Positions 1 through 11,394 are shown, numbered from the stretch's first letter. The stretch is 64,000 nucleotides of DNA from Hypomesus transpacificus (GCF_021917145.1 NC_061073.1:3189673-3253672); one strand, 5' to 3'. The notes: generated by a model from the sequence alone, not told the origin. Translations and numbers: made by a program.

Positions 1-3000
1 GGCAGAATTAACCTGCCCAAACATTGATTACATGAAGCAAAAGTATGGTAACGATAGTTTATTGCAAATGCAAATATGGATTGATATATGTGGATTTCGG
101 AGTGTGGGTTCATTTTGTTGTGAAATTATGAAAAGCTTGTGCAGAGAGAAATTGTTACACGATTTGGAAAATAATAGATGTAAGCTTGGTTGGATGGCTT
201 TTCAGAATTGGATGGAGGTAGGTAGAGTCAAAGAGAAATAGATATTAGAACAGATAGTGTGGGGAAATTTTCATCTATTTCCACACAGATTCACGATTCA
301 AATTGTATGGCTGTTCCGCAGACAAACTTTGCGGTGGGTATTCATCTGTAGCCCGTAGTGGTTAGCGGGTGGATGCGCAGGCGCATTAGGTCTTGCTGGC
401 TAAGCGAGAAGAAACTGAGGTCAGACGTACGTTTGTCTTACGACTGAAGTGTTTTCTGACAGACGGATGTCTAAGATAAGTCAAGAAAGCAGGATCCTGG
501 AATTTGTTTATAGATTTGCTTTGGATTCCCGCAAAGATTGCGGCTTGTGCTTTGACTTGCACTATTGCACTATTGCCTATTATTCAAAAGAAGGAGAAGT
601 TAAAGTCCCCTCCGGTACAAAAGGGTTTGAGTCCCTAAGGAGAAGTTAAAGTCCCCTCCGGTACAAAAGGGTTTGAGTCCCTGAACGAGTTTAAGAATGT
701 TATAGGCTTGGGTGGCATTGCTTCTGTCTCGAGGGACAGCACTGAGTTACGATTGATCAAAGTGAATGCAGAACATGTTTAAATGTGGTTGGAAAACATG
801 TAGGAAAGTCGAAGACACAAAGTTAGGCCAACACGATTGGATAGGAATGGTCAATCTATGTTGAGCACAAAATGTGTGGTTTGATTGGGTGTATTGAGCA
901 TTATGGACGTGAATGTACGAAGATGTGTCATCACTGTTGAAAGTTTTCTGGAAATTGGGGGCAAACTCGCAAATTCTTGACCGTAAATTGAAGTCCGAAC
1001 TGGTGACGAAGGCTACTATGTTGACACACGTACACAGATGAAACACTTGGGAGAGACTTTGTTATATTCTCTTCAGATTCTTATGGATGTTTATCGGTTA
1101 TGACATCGTTGGTAGAGGAGTGACGATTGACTTGTTATATTGTTTTACAACTGTGTGTTAACCGATATTTGATGTTAGATTTTACATCTGTCTGATTTGT
1201 TTTGAGGATGGAGACAGTCTGTTCTTGAAAATGCTAATGTTAATTCTTTGGCTGAATTCTCCATTTGAAAAGAGGCGCATGCGCTTGAGTCTAGCGGCTC
1301 ATTCTGCGTGCAGTGGCCCACAGCATCATGAGTGATTTAAAAAAAAAGAAAGAGGAAATAAAAATATATATATATACACTCATCTGAAAGAGAATTTGAC
1401 GTTGAAAATAGAAATGTATTGGTTTGAAACACATGTGTGTTTCTGTTTCTTTGTCAAAGTTAAGAAAATATTGTGAGTTGGCATACTTTTGATTTGGAAA
1501 TCATGTACAGACCGAGTTTCTATCTTATGAGCTTGATTCGATATTAGATTAGTAGGCTATTGCGCTGCTAAATTTGGGTTCTTGGGTCAGATAATTGGTG
1601 AAGGCCAGTTTTGGCAACGAAAGCGATATTCATTCGAAGAATTACAATCCAAGGTTATTGAAACGTTTATAGAGTTTTTTATGTGTTCAAACGGAAATTT
1701 CAGTTTATGTTGTTAAAGGAATATTTTTTGTTCAGGCCTACGTATTGAATTTATCTGGAAATGTTGCTTCGGTTTTGTGTTATGTGAATGAGGTTACTGT
1801 AATATCTACATTTGATTTTAACATGTGCGTACTAGATATCCATTGACATGGAAGCAAACGATGGTTTTTATTTTCATTTGTGTGGGAAGTTCACAGATGT
1901 GATGGTTGTTTAAAGAAAAAGTTTCAGAGTTTTGCTCTGTCCCAGAGCGCTTGTTTGATTCGAGTTTAAAATGCGTGCTGATAGATAAGCTATGTTTATT
2001 TGAGTTGATTCATTGAGTAAAACTAAGAGTAAAAGTGAGAAGTGTTACACTAAACCATATACAAACTACAAAATAGTCAAGTTAAATGTTTTCATTTTGG
2101 GGTTTTTGGTCCGCCAATTTGAGATTTGAGATCCGTGCATTACGCATGCTAAGGGTGTTTTGGTTGGTATATGAATATTCAAAGGAGTATTCTGTATTAC
2201 ATGCTTTGATAAGACATTTGAAAAGTTAAAGAACAAGGTTTTGTTTTATGGGGTTATGTTACTTTTGTTAAATTGTGAATTTAAAGGTTAAAAAAGGAAA
2301 AGGAACTATGCATATGCTTTGAAGAAGTATATGGGCAAACATTTTAAGTAAAAAAAAAAAAAAAGTAAAATCTAAGGTTTTTAAGAGTTTGATAGAGTAT
2401 TGGATGTAATTTGGTTTTGAAATGAGAAAGAGAAGATTATTACAATGTACTTTTATTTGAGTTTGATTGTAATGTGGTTTTAAGTTTTATTTGGGTGTTT
2501 TATCAGAGCCTGTCACAAGGTTTGGGATGAACAGTTAGGCTGTGATGAGGATGTTTTATTGTGGTATTGATGCATGAAGAGGGTTATTATAACTTTTGGG
2601 TTTGAAATGATTTGGGAAGACTCATTATGTCTGATAAATTGTGGTTTTGATGGTTTGTGCTAATTAGCCTGTTTTGGACTGCAGCCAAAGCAAGTTATGA
2701 AGCTCTACCTATCTAACCTATGTAGAAATATACAGGGGGTATAGGTTTGGCTAAGATTTATGTTTCATTTTGGAATCATGCAGATTAAATTCTGATTTGG
2801 GGTAGTGGATGGTTTTCCTAATGTCTTGGACAAAGAGAGATTTGATTTGGTGAATTTAAATACAGAAAAATAGAAGAGAATCAAATATAAAGGTAGTAAT
2901 TTGAACGGTTCATAAAGTATTTTTAAGAAAAGATAATAAGAGATTAAAAGTTGAGGTTATTCTTAGTTTGGTTGTTTTCTAAAATAGTTTGATTCTCTAA

Positions 3001-4384
3001 AGATTGGTTCAAAAGTTGGTTGCTTCAGTGTAAGCTTGTCAATTCATAAAAGGGAAAAGAGTTAAACACATTAGCTGATGGTTAAATACATCATTGGTGT
3101 TACATATGAATTTGGGAAAGGTATGGTAACAGGGAGTTTCTTATTTTCACCTGTAGAACAACTTGCTGTATGCAAATGTGGGGTTCACTCTAACAATGAT
3201 GATTATTTCACAGAGAAATGCTAGTGCTGAAACTAGCTGGAGAAGGTTTGTAGATTGCCTGCAAGCAATGATGAACTGACTAGAATATGTTTTTGATGTT
3301 GACATATGTTTACAGGGAGTGCTGAGATGGTGTTGCCATGTTCTGATAAGCTTAACTTAACAAATTTGGGTTTACAGGAGTCTTTTGAGAAAAATTGTTG
3401 TGTGACTTTGTTGCAATATTTGTCACAGATTCTTTAAGGGAAGCGCGGGCTTCTTAGAGAGGAAGAGATGACGTTTAGTAATTTATGACTGACTGATGAC
3501 TGACTGATCCAAACAGAAAGTGACTATGGGGGTTTTATGACTTTAGTGTCAGAAGTTTGGCTCTGTGGTAAGATTGTGGGGGTTTGATGAAATACTGCTA
3601 AGTTGAAAATGTTTGACTGTATTTAACCCAGAGTGAGAATTGTGTTTTGTTTGAGTATATTTGACAAGAATTACAGAATGCAGCAGACGGATGGAAAAAG
3701 GAATGGTGGAATGGAGATTTGGACTAATCCACAAGAAAATGCATTTTGGAAAAAGGAAGGATATGAGAATGAAATGGAGGTTGTATGGTCTGCATAACAC
3801 ATTTATCTTGAGATTTTGCTCAGTTAACACATGGAAAGATCATGCCTCTACAGTTTGTGTGATATATTAATTTTAACATACATGGGGATTTGTAATGATT
3901 GCATATTCATTTTGTTAGACTCATATGTGGAACAAGTAATATGGGAAAGGGAATTTAACACGTTAAGCTTCACGTTTAAGGTTAGAGAAACTATTTGATT
4001 ATTGATAGAAGGAGTTTTTAGAGTTACATTTTGGAGAAGTGATACTGTTTCATGATTGTTGATGATTGATAGAAGAAGTTGTTGGAAGAAGTTTTAGACA
4101 TTTCAGGCAGATTTGGGCTCAGTGGTCAAGCTTTTGGTAATTTAGATTATTCTTCAATTAGATTTTTCTTTTCTTTGAGGATATATAATGATAATGGGTC
4201 ACACTTGGTTAAGGAAGTTATTTTTGGAGTTGATAGGAGTCAACATTGTGTCAATAATTTCAGTTGAATGAGAAAATGGGATCTTGAAGTCGGACGACAA
4301 GAAGTCAGTTAACTTTTTAACTGACCTTTGTGAGTGTGCTTGTTTATCACTGTGCAACCCTTTGTAGTGTACTTTGTGTGAGAT
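1..4384. other. C-poor, AT-rich stretch without recognisable genes
   Basis: No ORF here resembles a known protein and none exceeds 100 codons. From about 1.1 to 4.3 kb the plus strand is strikingly poor in C and rich in T, G and A, unlike the sequence after 5.8 kb. It leads directly into a retroviral integrase remnant at about 4.39 kb on the same strand, so it may be the decayed internal part of an endogenous retrovirus, but I could not read gag, protease or reverse transcriptase motifs in it. It could equally be unrelated intergenic DNA. Confidence 0.4.
591..682 (+). repeat. 46-bp perfect tandem duplication
   Basis: Two adjacent copies, 591-636 and 637-682, of a 46-bp unit that starts aaggagaagttaaag and ends gtttgagtccct. 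They are identical by eye, so the duplication is recent or maintained. It sits at the edge of the C-poor stretch. No function is evident. Confidence 0.85.
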
Positions 4385-4620
4385 TCACAGGCAGGTGGAG
4401 GTTATTCTTCTTCCGGTGACTGGACCGCTGCATGATTTGATACCAGGGGACTGGATTGTGGTGAAGGACCTGAAACGCAAGTCCTGGTACCATACCAGAT
4501 TCTCCTGACGACTAATTCGGCGGTTAGGATCGAGGGGAGAGCAACGTGGATACACGCTAACCGTTGCGAGCGTGCGCCTTGCCTGGAGACGGAAGGAGAG
4601 GATGCGCGTTCTGCGTAGTA
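4385..4620 (+). pseudogene. Endogenous retrovirus pol remnant: integrase C-terminal domain
   Basis: The reading frame carries a PGDWIVVKD motif followed by a basic K-R-K-S-W segment, then after a frame change LLTT and ATWIHA. This spacing is typical of the C-terminal (SH3-like) domain of gamma/epsilon-type retroviral integrases. The frame breaks at about 4500, where several residues of the usual linker are missing and a stop follows in the first frame. Only the end of pol is recognisable and the fragment cannot be functional. It lies about 0.6 kb upstream of an LTR-like block on the same strand, the expected order for a provirus that has lost most of its coding sequence. Confidence 0.65.
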
Positions 4621-4639
4621 CCAAGAAAATTTCCGAGCT

Positions 4640-5199
4640 GTACGCAAAGTGCAGTGTCGTTGAAAGTTGCTGTGAGCAATTTGATCGTCGTTTGCAATTG
4701 GTTCGACTAGACTACACTGCCTGAAAGAAGATTGCCTATAGCCAACTGAAGATGGAAGAAGAGGTCAATGTGAATGATAGTATGAAATCAGATTTACAGA
4801 AGAAGATATTAATGTGTTTGCTTCTGATGTTCTAAATATAAGGGTATGTTTAGATTGATGGGAATACATTTGCTTTGTGTATGTTTGTATTCGGTATGGA
4901 TGTTTTTTACTGAGTTGCATTGCTTACTTATTTTGATGTTGATTTTTATTTTTCTCAATGCACTGTTTGAATTATGGTGTTGTTTAAAAAAAAAAAAGAA
5001 TGGAAATGTAGTGGAAATGTTGGTCATATGCATAGATGTATGTGTATGAAATCTATAATCTTCTATGTTCATTGGTAAGAGACAGGAAGGGAAAATAATT
5101 AAGTTGAGTTCAAAGGAATGTGAGGTGCTGATGGCTCTGTGGGCAGCTTGCCCTGGGGGATGGGTGAAGCATTTTATATGGCCTTCTGTCCTCTGGTTA
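4640..5199 (+). other. Stretch between integrase remnant and LTR, nothing clearly readable
   Basis: An env gene would be expected here in a provirus. A short hydrophobic frame (about 4846-5049) ends in a lysine run, but it is only 67 residues long and shows no surface/transmembrane hallmarks. I see no other feature apart from an A-rich run at about 4986-4998. Confidence 0.3.
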
Positions 5200-5787
5200 C
5201 TGTAAGGGGTCAATGAGACAGTTGCTCTGAACTTTGGCTAGAAGGACTGTGTCCTGTTTCATTGTTTGTATTAATTAAAAGTATTGTTCTTGTGACCTGG
5301 GGGAAGGTAGATAAATGGATCAAGCTGCTCTGACCCTTCCTGCTTCATAGGTGATGTTAATTAAATTCTTGTTTGAAGATGGTCACACAAAGGACAGTTG
5401 ACCATTTGGCTGGTCAACTCCTGCTGCTTTATTATCTATTGGTTTGGGGAGATATGCCCCATCAAAGAACAGTGAAGCAATTGCTAGGGAGATGTATTGT
5501 TTCAAACTGTCACCAAGTTGAGTTGGCCAATCACAGAGTTTGTTTCATTGATTGATTGACCATATAGAATGCCATTTGATCTTAAGTTTATATAAGGCAG
5601 TGCATGTGTGCTGGCTGATCATCACTCTTGCGAACGATTTGTGGCTATCACACCCTTCGCCAAGACGGATCACAAAGTACTTTGTTTAAATCATATGTAA
5701 TTGTATAGTCTAATAAATTGTATTAAAACCATATCCCTTGACTATTCAGATCGACACAGTGCCACTCGAATTCTTCCTTAACACTAC
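5200..5787 (+). repeat. LTR-like block of the decayed retrovirus
   Basis: The block begins near tgtaagg (about 5201) and ends near ccttaaca (about 5787), an imperfect short inverted repeat of TG...CA type. Inside, in LTR order, are a TATA box (tatataa, 5589-5595) and a polyadenylation signal (aataaa, 5712-5717) about 120 bp downstream, as expected for U3-R-U5. No second LTR is visible in the window and I could not identify a clean polypurine tract, so the exact edges are uncertain. Confidence 0.45.
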
Positions 5788-5949
5788 TGTCCTGTGCCAG
5801 CGGAGGCGCTGTCCTGGACCACTGTCCTGGACCACTAGCTACTGTCCTGTGCCAGCGGAGGCGCTGTCCTGGACCACTAGCTACTGTCCTGTGCCAGTGG
5901 AGGCGCTGTCCTGGACCACTAGCTACACTGTCCTGGACCACTAGCTACA
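5788..5949 (+). repeat. GC-rich minisatellite next to the LTR end
   Basis: About three to four imperfect tandem copies of a unit near 50 bp. Its core is tgtcctgtgccagcggagg, followed by a cgctgtcctggaccactag segment. Units differ in length because the final ones lack part of the core. It separates the LTR-like block from the start of tandem unit A. Confidence 0.8.
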
Positions 5950-6130
5950 GGACAGTACAGTTTCGGTTCTAACCGCTACTGATAATTATTAGGCTACTTC
6001 ATAACGTATATACTCAAATTTGTTTTTGTAAATATGGCAAATGTCAGTACAATGTGTTGGCCTGCTTGTCGTGTATTTTTTTGTAAACTAGCTCTTAGAC
6101 TTAAATATACTTAGCTGCTTGGAAGTGTCA

Positions 6131-6259
6131 AGTAAATAAAATTAAATATACTTAGCTGCAGGAGTCAGAAGGCACTTCACCCTACTTGCCTCGGGGGGAA
6201 TGTCCCTGTACTTACTTTAAGTCGCTCTGGGTAAGAGCGTCTGCTAAATGACTAAATGT
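6131..6259 (+). mobile_element. 5'-truncated teleost SINE
   Basis: The 3' half carries the conserved teleost SINE tail aagtcgctctgggtaagag plus the tctgctaaatgac segment. It is flanked by an exact 8-bp target duplication, aagtgtca, at 6123-6130 and 6260-6267. Unit B has a single aagtgtca at the matching point (about 25911-25918), which confirms a clean insertion. The tRNA-derived head is missing, so it is a 5'-truncated copy of a V-SINE/HE1-like family. Confidence 0.85.
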
Positions 6260-6413
6260 AAGTGTCACCCAGCTATTGTAGCTGTGATTGTGAACACCAG
6301 CTGATAACTATGGAGGATTATAGGGGCCAAAACTAAATAAATAAATACTTGGATAAATAAATAATTATATAACACAAAGCTTAAATAAATTACACAAAAT
6401 ATATAAATGTTAC

Positions 6414-6560
6414 ATGTATTTGTGTGTATATATATATATATATATATATACGTTTACGTTTTCATGTGTTTACATTTATTCATTTATACTTACATTTATT
6501 CATTTATACTTACATTTATTTATTTATACTTACATTTATGTATTTATACTTACATTTATC
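6414..6560 (+). repeat. TA microsatellite and ~18-bp tandem repeat in left foldback arm
   Basis: A (ta)n run at about 6427-6450 is followed by repeated tttacatttattcattta-type units. The same units occur in inverse orientation at about 8760-8880 in the right arm, so the arrays belong to the foldback arms and are not independent repeats. Confidence 0.8.
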
Positions 6561-6637
6561 CACGGTGAAACTTCCTGCAGCAAAATAAATCTGTCGTCCC
6601 CCCGTCACCAAGTCAGGGGGCGGGTCAAAGCCTCTGA

Positions 6638-6892
6638 TTGGTGGTTAAACTTGAATCGACTGCTTTTGACTATTTCAAGGTGGCAGCACCTTGTGCGTAT
6701 TCAATGAATGAAATATTGAATGCTACAGTGGTCGAAATGTTGGCGGAAGCTGAAGAGATGGAGGCACCTGCCAGTTCACTTTTTTTTTACATCATTTTGA
6801 GAGCTTCGCTGAAATTATAGGAATGATATTGGCCCTAACTGACACAGACATCGATGAAAACGTGTTCACGATCCTCAGCGAGATGATACAGC
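6638..6892 (+). pseudogene. Possible coding remnant inside foldback 1
   Basis: A frame starting MVVKLESTAFDYF continues through MNEILNATVVEMLAEAEEM. After a frame change it continues with an acidic segment ending TILSEMIQH just before 6893. The amphipathic, non-repetitive composition suggests degraded coding sequence, perhaps the first exon of the foldback family's own protein, now interrupted by a MITE. I recognise no domain. Confidence 0.3.
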
Positions 6893-7204
6893 ATAGGGGT
6901 GGGCATATCGATCTTAAGACCGACAGTGGCCGGGTTGGGAAACCCGGCAACTATCGATACCAACGTTGGTATCAATAGCCTGATTGATAGCGTGATAAGA
7001 TCGATACTTAAGTTTCATTCCACACTGAGTACACAACTCCCTTTACATCATAGTGGTTGTGCAAACACCGTCTAACTTCGCTCAAACTCACTTTGCCCCT
7101 CCACTGCTTTTCTAAGCCCAAAGTATCGGTATTGGCAATACTGGCCCTGTATTTACTCCTTGGTATCGGATCTATACCACATCGTGCAGTGTCGCACACC
7201 CCTA
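6893..7204. mobile_element. Probable hAT-type MITE
   Basis: The left edge ataggggtgggc and right edge gcacaccccta form short inverted termini of the common hAT 'aggggtg' type. A 5-bp acagc repeat lies at both edges, but a full 8-bp target duplication is not clear. Inside are several short GATC/ATCGAT-containing inverted repeats. It interrupts the putative coding remnant upstream. Confidence 0.4.
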
Positions 7205-7295
7205 ACAGCTGTAGAGTGAGGCGATAGAGGATCCCTCTAGCTTGAAGAGAGCTTGATCGACTGGTTGAGCCTGCGTGGTGTGTAATATTGTTCAT

Positions 7296-8671
7296 TACGG
7301 TGGCCTTGAAGTGCAAATGACCCCCCTTAATATGAGTACATCCCCCAAATGAAAATACTCCCCCCCAATAGAGTCAACTCCCCTCAAATCGCATGACTTG
7401 TTCACCTCCCCCCAATACAAAAACGCGCTCCCCCAAATGGAAAACAACATTACATTAACTCAAAAACACATTACATTAACTCTGAACGGAAAGGGTAGGT
7501 ACTACACTTTAGCGCTGATTGGATGCAGTAGGCTAACTGACAAGAAATAAGAAATTGATTGACAGAAGTACAAAATGCAATAGCCTGACAGAGTTACGTG
7601 CACCAGAACATTTATTTGGGTATCAAAGCATGTAGCATAGGCTATGTATGCAAAAGCATAAATTGCAGTGTTAAACGTAAACATCGATAGCCAAACAACT
7701 AGTCCAAGTAACTCTGTCATTATCATGAACTTAATCGTTTTGATTGGAAGGAAAGAGGAAACATTAATGTTTACAATTCAGAGTCATTACACTACTCTTT
7801 ATTTTAATCAGGGTAATTCCTATTAAATAATCTTAGATCTGCTGTTAACGTTTCACAATATGTAGCCTATGCGCACGCTAAAAACGCAGTTGAAGGAAGC
7901 AGGACTTTTCAGAAGAAAAAACTAATAGTCCACTACAGAAGAATGAAATGCCACAATGACAGAGTAACGTGGACCAGGATAGATGTTTGGCTATCGATTT
8001 TTACATTTAACTCGAAATACTTTTGCCTAAGTAGCCTACTATTTGCTACATTCTTCTATAGCCAAACACATGTTCTGGTGCACGTAACTCTGCCAGGCTA
8101 TTGCATTTTGTACTTCTGTCGATCAATTTCTTATTTCTTGTTAGTTAGCCTACTGCATCCAATCAGTGCTAAAGTGTAGTACCTACCCTTTCCGTTCAGA
8201 GTTAATGTAATGTGTTTTTGAGTTAATGTAATGTCGTTTTCCATTTGGGGGAGCGCGTTTTTGTATTGGGGGGAGGTGAACAAGTCATCCGATTTGGGGG
8301 GAGTTGACTCGTATTGGGGGGGAGCGCGTTTTTGTATTGGGGGGAGGTGAACAAGTCATCCGATTTGGGGGGAGTTGACTCTATTGGGGGGGAGCAGGTT
8401 TTTGTATTGGGGGGAGGTGAACAAGTCATCCGTTTTGGGGGGAGTTGACCCGTATTGGGGGGGAGCGCGTTTTTGTATTGGGGGGAGGTGAACAAGTCAT
8501 CCGATTTGGGGGGAGTTGACTCTATTGGGGGGGAGCAGGTTTTTGTATTGGGGGGAGGTGAACAAGTCATCCGTTTTGGTAGGGGGGTTGACTCGTACGG
8601 GGGGGGGAATATTTTCATTTGGGGGATGTACTCATATTAGGGGGTGTGGTTTGCACTTCAGGGCCACCGTA
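7296..8671. mobile_element. Foldback transposon 2 nested in foldback 1, TACGG ends
   Basis: The termini TACGGTGGCC and GGCCACCGTA are inverted. An exact 6-bp target duplication, gttcat, lies at 7290-7295 and 8672-8677. The arms (about 7296-7720 and about 8010-8671) pair nearly throughout, the right arm being longer because a G-rich tandem repeat has expanded in it. The element is inserted within foldback 1. It encodes no transposase. The TACGG end and 6-bp duplication parallel the TATGG elements. Confidence 0.85.
8235..8625 (+). repeat. G-rich minisatellite in the right arm of foldback 2
   Basis: About five imperfect copies of a unit near 65-70 bp containing ttggggggagttgactc and gggaggtgaacaagtcatcc. 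Each unit has several G5-G8 runs. The left arm (about 7318-7440) has roughly one copy in inverse orientation, so this array expanded after the arms formed. The G runs could form G-quadruplexes on this strand. Confidence 0.85.
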
Positions 8672-9139
8672 GTTCATTCACCAATCAGAGGCTTTGACCC
8701 GCCCCCTGACTTGGTGACGGGGGACGACAGATTTATTTTGCTGCAGGAAGTTTCACCGTGGATAAATGTAAGTATAAATACATAAATGTAAGTATAAATA
8801 AATAAATGTAAGTATAAATGAATAAATGTAAGTATAAATGAATAAATGTAAACACATGAAAACATAAACATATATATATACATAAAAAACACAAATACAT
8901 GTAACATTTATATATTTTGTGTCATTTATTTAAGCTTTGTGTTATATAATTATTTATTTATCCAAGTATTTATTTATTTAGTTTTGGCCCCTATAATCCT
9001 CCATAGATAACTGGACGCGAGGTGATACAAAACTTGCATAGAAACGGACATACTTTTTGGAGCTTTTTCCTCTTGGCAGCAGGAGATGGAACAAAAATCG
9101 AACTAACCTGGATTGTGACATATTTGTTTCCAGAGTTCC

Positions 9140-9243
9140 ATTGATGTGACCATTGGATAAAACCAATAAACTAGTCGTGACGTAACACAGCCATTAGTAG
9201 TCTACGACGATACGTGATGTCATAATGTAGCCGAGCATATAAT
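9140..9243 (+). promoter_or_regulatory. CCAAT/CRE/TATA promoter of unnamed gene, copy A
   Basis: In order there are ATTGG/CCAAT boxes near 9154-9166, a TGACGTAA half-CRE (9178-9185), a CRE-like TGATGTCA (9215-9222) and a TATA-like TATAATT about 16 bp further on (9238). In unit B the TATA reads TATAAAT, so copy A has lost one A. A first, non-coding exon should start about 30 bp downstream. CRE plus TATA promoters suggest cAMP/CREB-family control; that is inference. Confidence 0.6.
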
Positions 9244-9264
9244 TCATGTTAAGTCATACGTTTC

Positions 9265-9866
9265 AGCATCGTTCCTGTGTGATACATTTGGAGACGCCAC
9301 GCCGTGGAAAGCGAACACTTCACAGCACAAGTAGCAGAAGATTCCGTGGGTAAGTAACAAATATTGAGGTCTGGGATGAATCTGCCAAGAAAGTTATAGC
9401 CTAAAACTAACCTCACAATCTACTTTTGTGTTAAATGGTTTTGTTACTGTAAATATGTTGACGGTATCTGAGAACTTTGGCGTCGAATGGACTGTGATAA
9501 CATTCAAAGTCAAAGTTGTCCATCTCGGTTTTTGATAGTTTTATACTATTGTGATATTTTCTTTATGAAAATTGTAAATTTCTCAGAGCCTAGTTATTAA
9601 TCAGTCAAATGTTGTGTTCCGTGGTTTCAGATACTGGAGACTTATCGTTCACCCATCGTTCAGTGTGTTCGCTTGAAGGGCAGGTGTAAAATTGTGACAC
9701 ATTTGCTGAACTTAGAGGGTGTCATAATCAGTATGTAGGATCATCTATAAATGACCAAGGTGAGTACTAAATTAGACTTTAATTGTAAACTGATAAGTAA
9801 AATCACGTTTTTCTATCAAGTGGCCTGGTGTTTGCAGTGTCTCTCCCTTCGCCTTCCTTTGCAGTC
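9265..9866 (+). other. 5' non-coding exon and intron region, copy A
   Basis: A probable first exon ends at ttccgtgg before a gtaagtaac donor at about 9351. A small second exon may end at atgaccaag before gtgagt (about 9760). Joined to the coding exon, that ATG would read only three codons and then a stop, so it would be an upstream mini-ORF. The acceptor before the coding exon is the pyrimidine-rich ccttcctttgcag ending at 9864. Confidence 0.5.
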
Positions 9867-11394
9867 ATGAATAAAGGAAAGAAAGAAGATGGGGCGTCCC
9901 TTCCAGGGGCGTCTCGCTTTCCCTCACTAACCTCATCCAGGAAACGGAAGGAGACTGAGCCAGGGAAACAGTCCAGGGATCTCACCAGAAACCCAAAGTT
10001 ATCTGGTAAGACCAGCTCTGGTTTGCAGTCGGTACCAGAAGACACCTTGGCCGATGCTCCAGCAGCAAAGACTCGCCTGCCTCCGCTGAAGACACAGGAG
10101 GCGGCAGGTGCCTCTAAGAATCAGCACGGTAAAAAAGAGGCCAAACTGAAAGTTCCTCGGCCCCCGAGCTGCAAGTCCAGTTCTATGGTTCGTTTGATTT
10201 CAAACAAAGATTCAAGCGTCCAGCCATACTCCAAACTTGAGTTCAGGCCCAAAACTGGACTGAAGCTGGATCAGACAGAGCAGAGGCAGCCGTTCCCTCC
10301 TCTGTGCTCCCCTGCTCGGCCTCCAGGGCAGCCGTCTGCTCGCGGCAAGCGTAGACGTCTCGTCGCCGCGTCTGACTCTGAGAAGGCGCCCCTGACTCCG
10401 GTCCTCCCTCACATCGAGGCACCGGCCGTCTCACGCACCGCAACGCTGGACTCCCAGATGGACGTCTCCTGCGCTGTGCCAACTACACGGATCGTCCTAC
10501 AAAGTAAGTTCTTGAATGCTAACCTCAATACATTCTCTTCTCAACCTTCTGGCACCCACTATGCCTGCTGGAGTTAGACTAGAAGCTGCCGGAAGTCACG
10601 CTAACCAGAAGTTTGATTTCCCTACAGAACAAACAAAGGTTGCCCAGGAAACTCTGCCCTCTCTTCCTACCAGTCTGGTGGGCAAACGGCGTCCTAGCTA
10701 CCTTCTGATTCGTCCACCCATTGACAACGCAGCTTCCGCAGACAGGACACAGAAGTCAGCTCACCCGTCCAAACTGTCCAACCCTGTCAGCAACCTGGTT
10801 GTGGCTCCACCCACCAGCGCCAAACCACAGAAGCGTACCTCCCAAAAGGTCCGGCGTCTGCAAGCGCGTGCTGACCAGGCCTCCGAGGCCTCCCAGGACG
10901 ACGGCGCAGCGAAGAAATCCTGTCTCTTCCCGCCGATCTCTCGCCACCCGCCTGACGGAGACGGCAAGACTCAGGCCCCGCTGAGGCCTCAGGCCCCGCT
11001 GACCAGGCCACCTCAGGCCCCGCTGACCAGGGCATCTCAGGCCCCGCTGACCAGGGCATCTCAGGCCCCGCTGACCAGGCCACCTCAGGCCCCGCTGAGG
11101 CCCCAGGCCAGTGAGGAGCAGCCGGCTCTGCTCCCCAAGAGGAGAGCCATGGACATGGTGGAGGGGACCTCCTCTCCTGAGAGGATGCTGGATCTTGTGG
11201 CCGAGCAGTACTCCTTCAGCCAGTGCCTCATGTCCTGCCCCAGCACCCCACCAGAGCACGTGTGGATGCACAGCCACAACACTCAGGAGGAGCGGGTGTT
11301 CCTGCCTGACTTTGGGCAGATGTTTGAGGAGGAAGATATTGAAATGACGTCTGGAAACAAGAGGGAGACCCTGAGAGGAGACGGGTCCCAATAG
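9867..11394 (+). CDS. Unnamed basic/proline-rich protein, copy A (spliced, intact)
   Basis: Two coding exons, 9867-10503 and 10628-11394, join across a 124-bp intron (gtaagt...ccctacag) to give 467 residues. I chose the ATG at 9867 because the acceptor ends at 9864 and the upstream frame lies in the intron. The protein begins MNKGKKEDG, is Ser/Pro/Lys-rich and has a basic GKRRR cluster that could direct it to the nucleus. About residues 328-372 are five to six QAPLTR/QAPLRP-type repeats. The acidic C-terminus contains ERMLDLVAEQYSFSQCL and VFLPDFGQMFEEED. I recognise no domain and no family. Compared with copy B the intron has a 4-bp insertion, which breaks an unspliced reading frame but not the spliced one. 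About nine substitutions and no stops separate the two proteins, so both copies look maintained. Confidence 0.75.

Larger units (their letters stand above)
6309..9005. mobile_element. Foldback transposon 1, TATGG ends, 6-bp target duplication
   Basis: The ends are perfect inverted copies of TATGGAGGATTATAGGGGCC. The inverted arms run from 6309 to about 6643 and from about 8680 to 9005. The target duplication is gataac at 6303-6308 and 9006-9011. Unit B retains the empty site with one gataac (25952-25957). The arms contain A/T-rich tandem units of the aaatgtaagtat type. The core holds a short coding remnant, a probable hAT MITE and a second foldback element. TATGG ends with a 6-bp duplication match the 9.8-kb element in this window and, from memory, the IS3EU superfamily. 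I see no full transposase inside. Confidence 0.85.

Noticed and set aside
8235-8625. CRISPR-like spaced repeat appearance
   Set aside because: Units are a contiguous eukaryotic minisatellite without unique spacers, inside a foldback arm.
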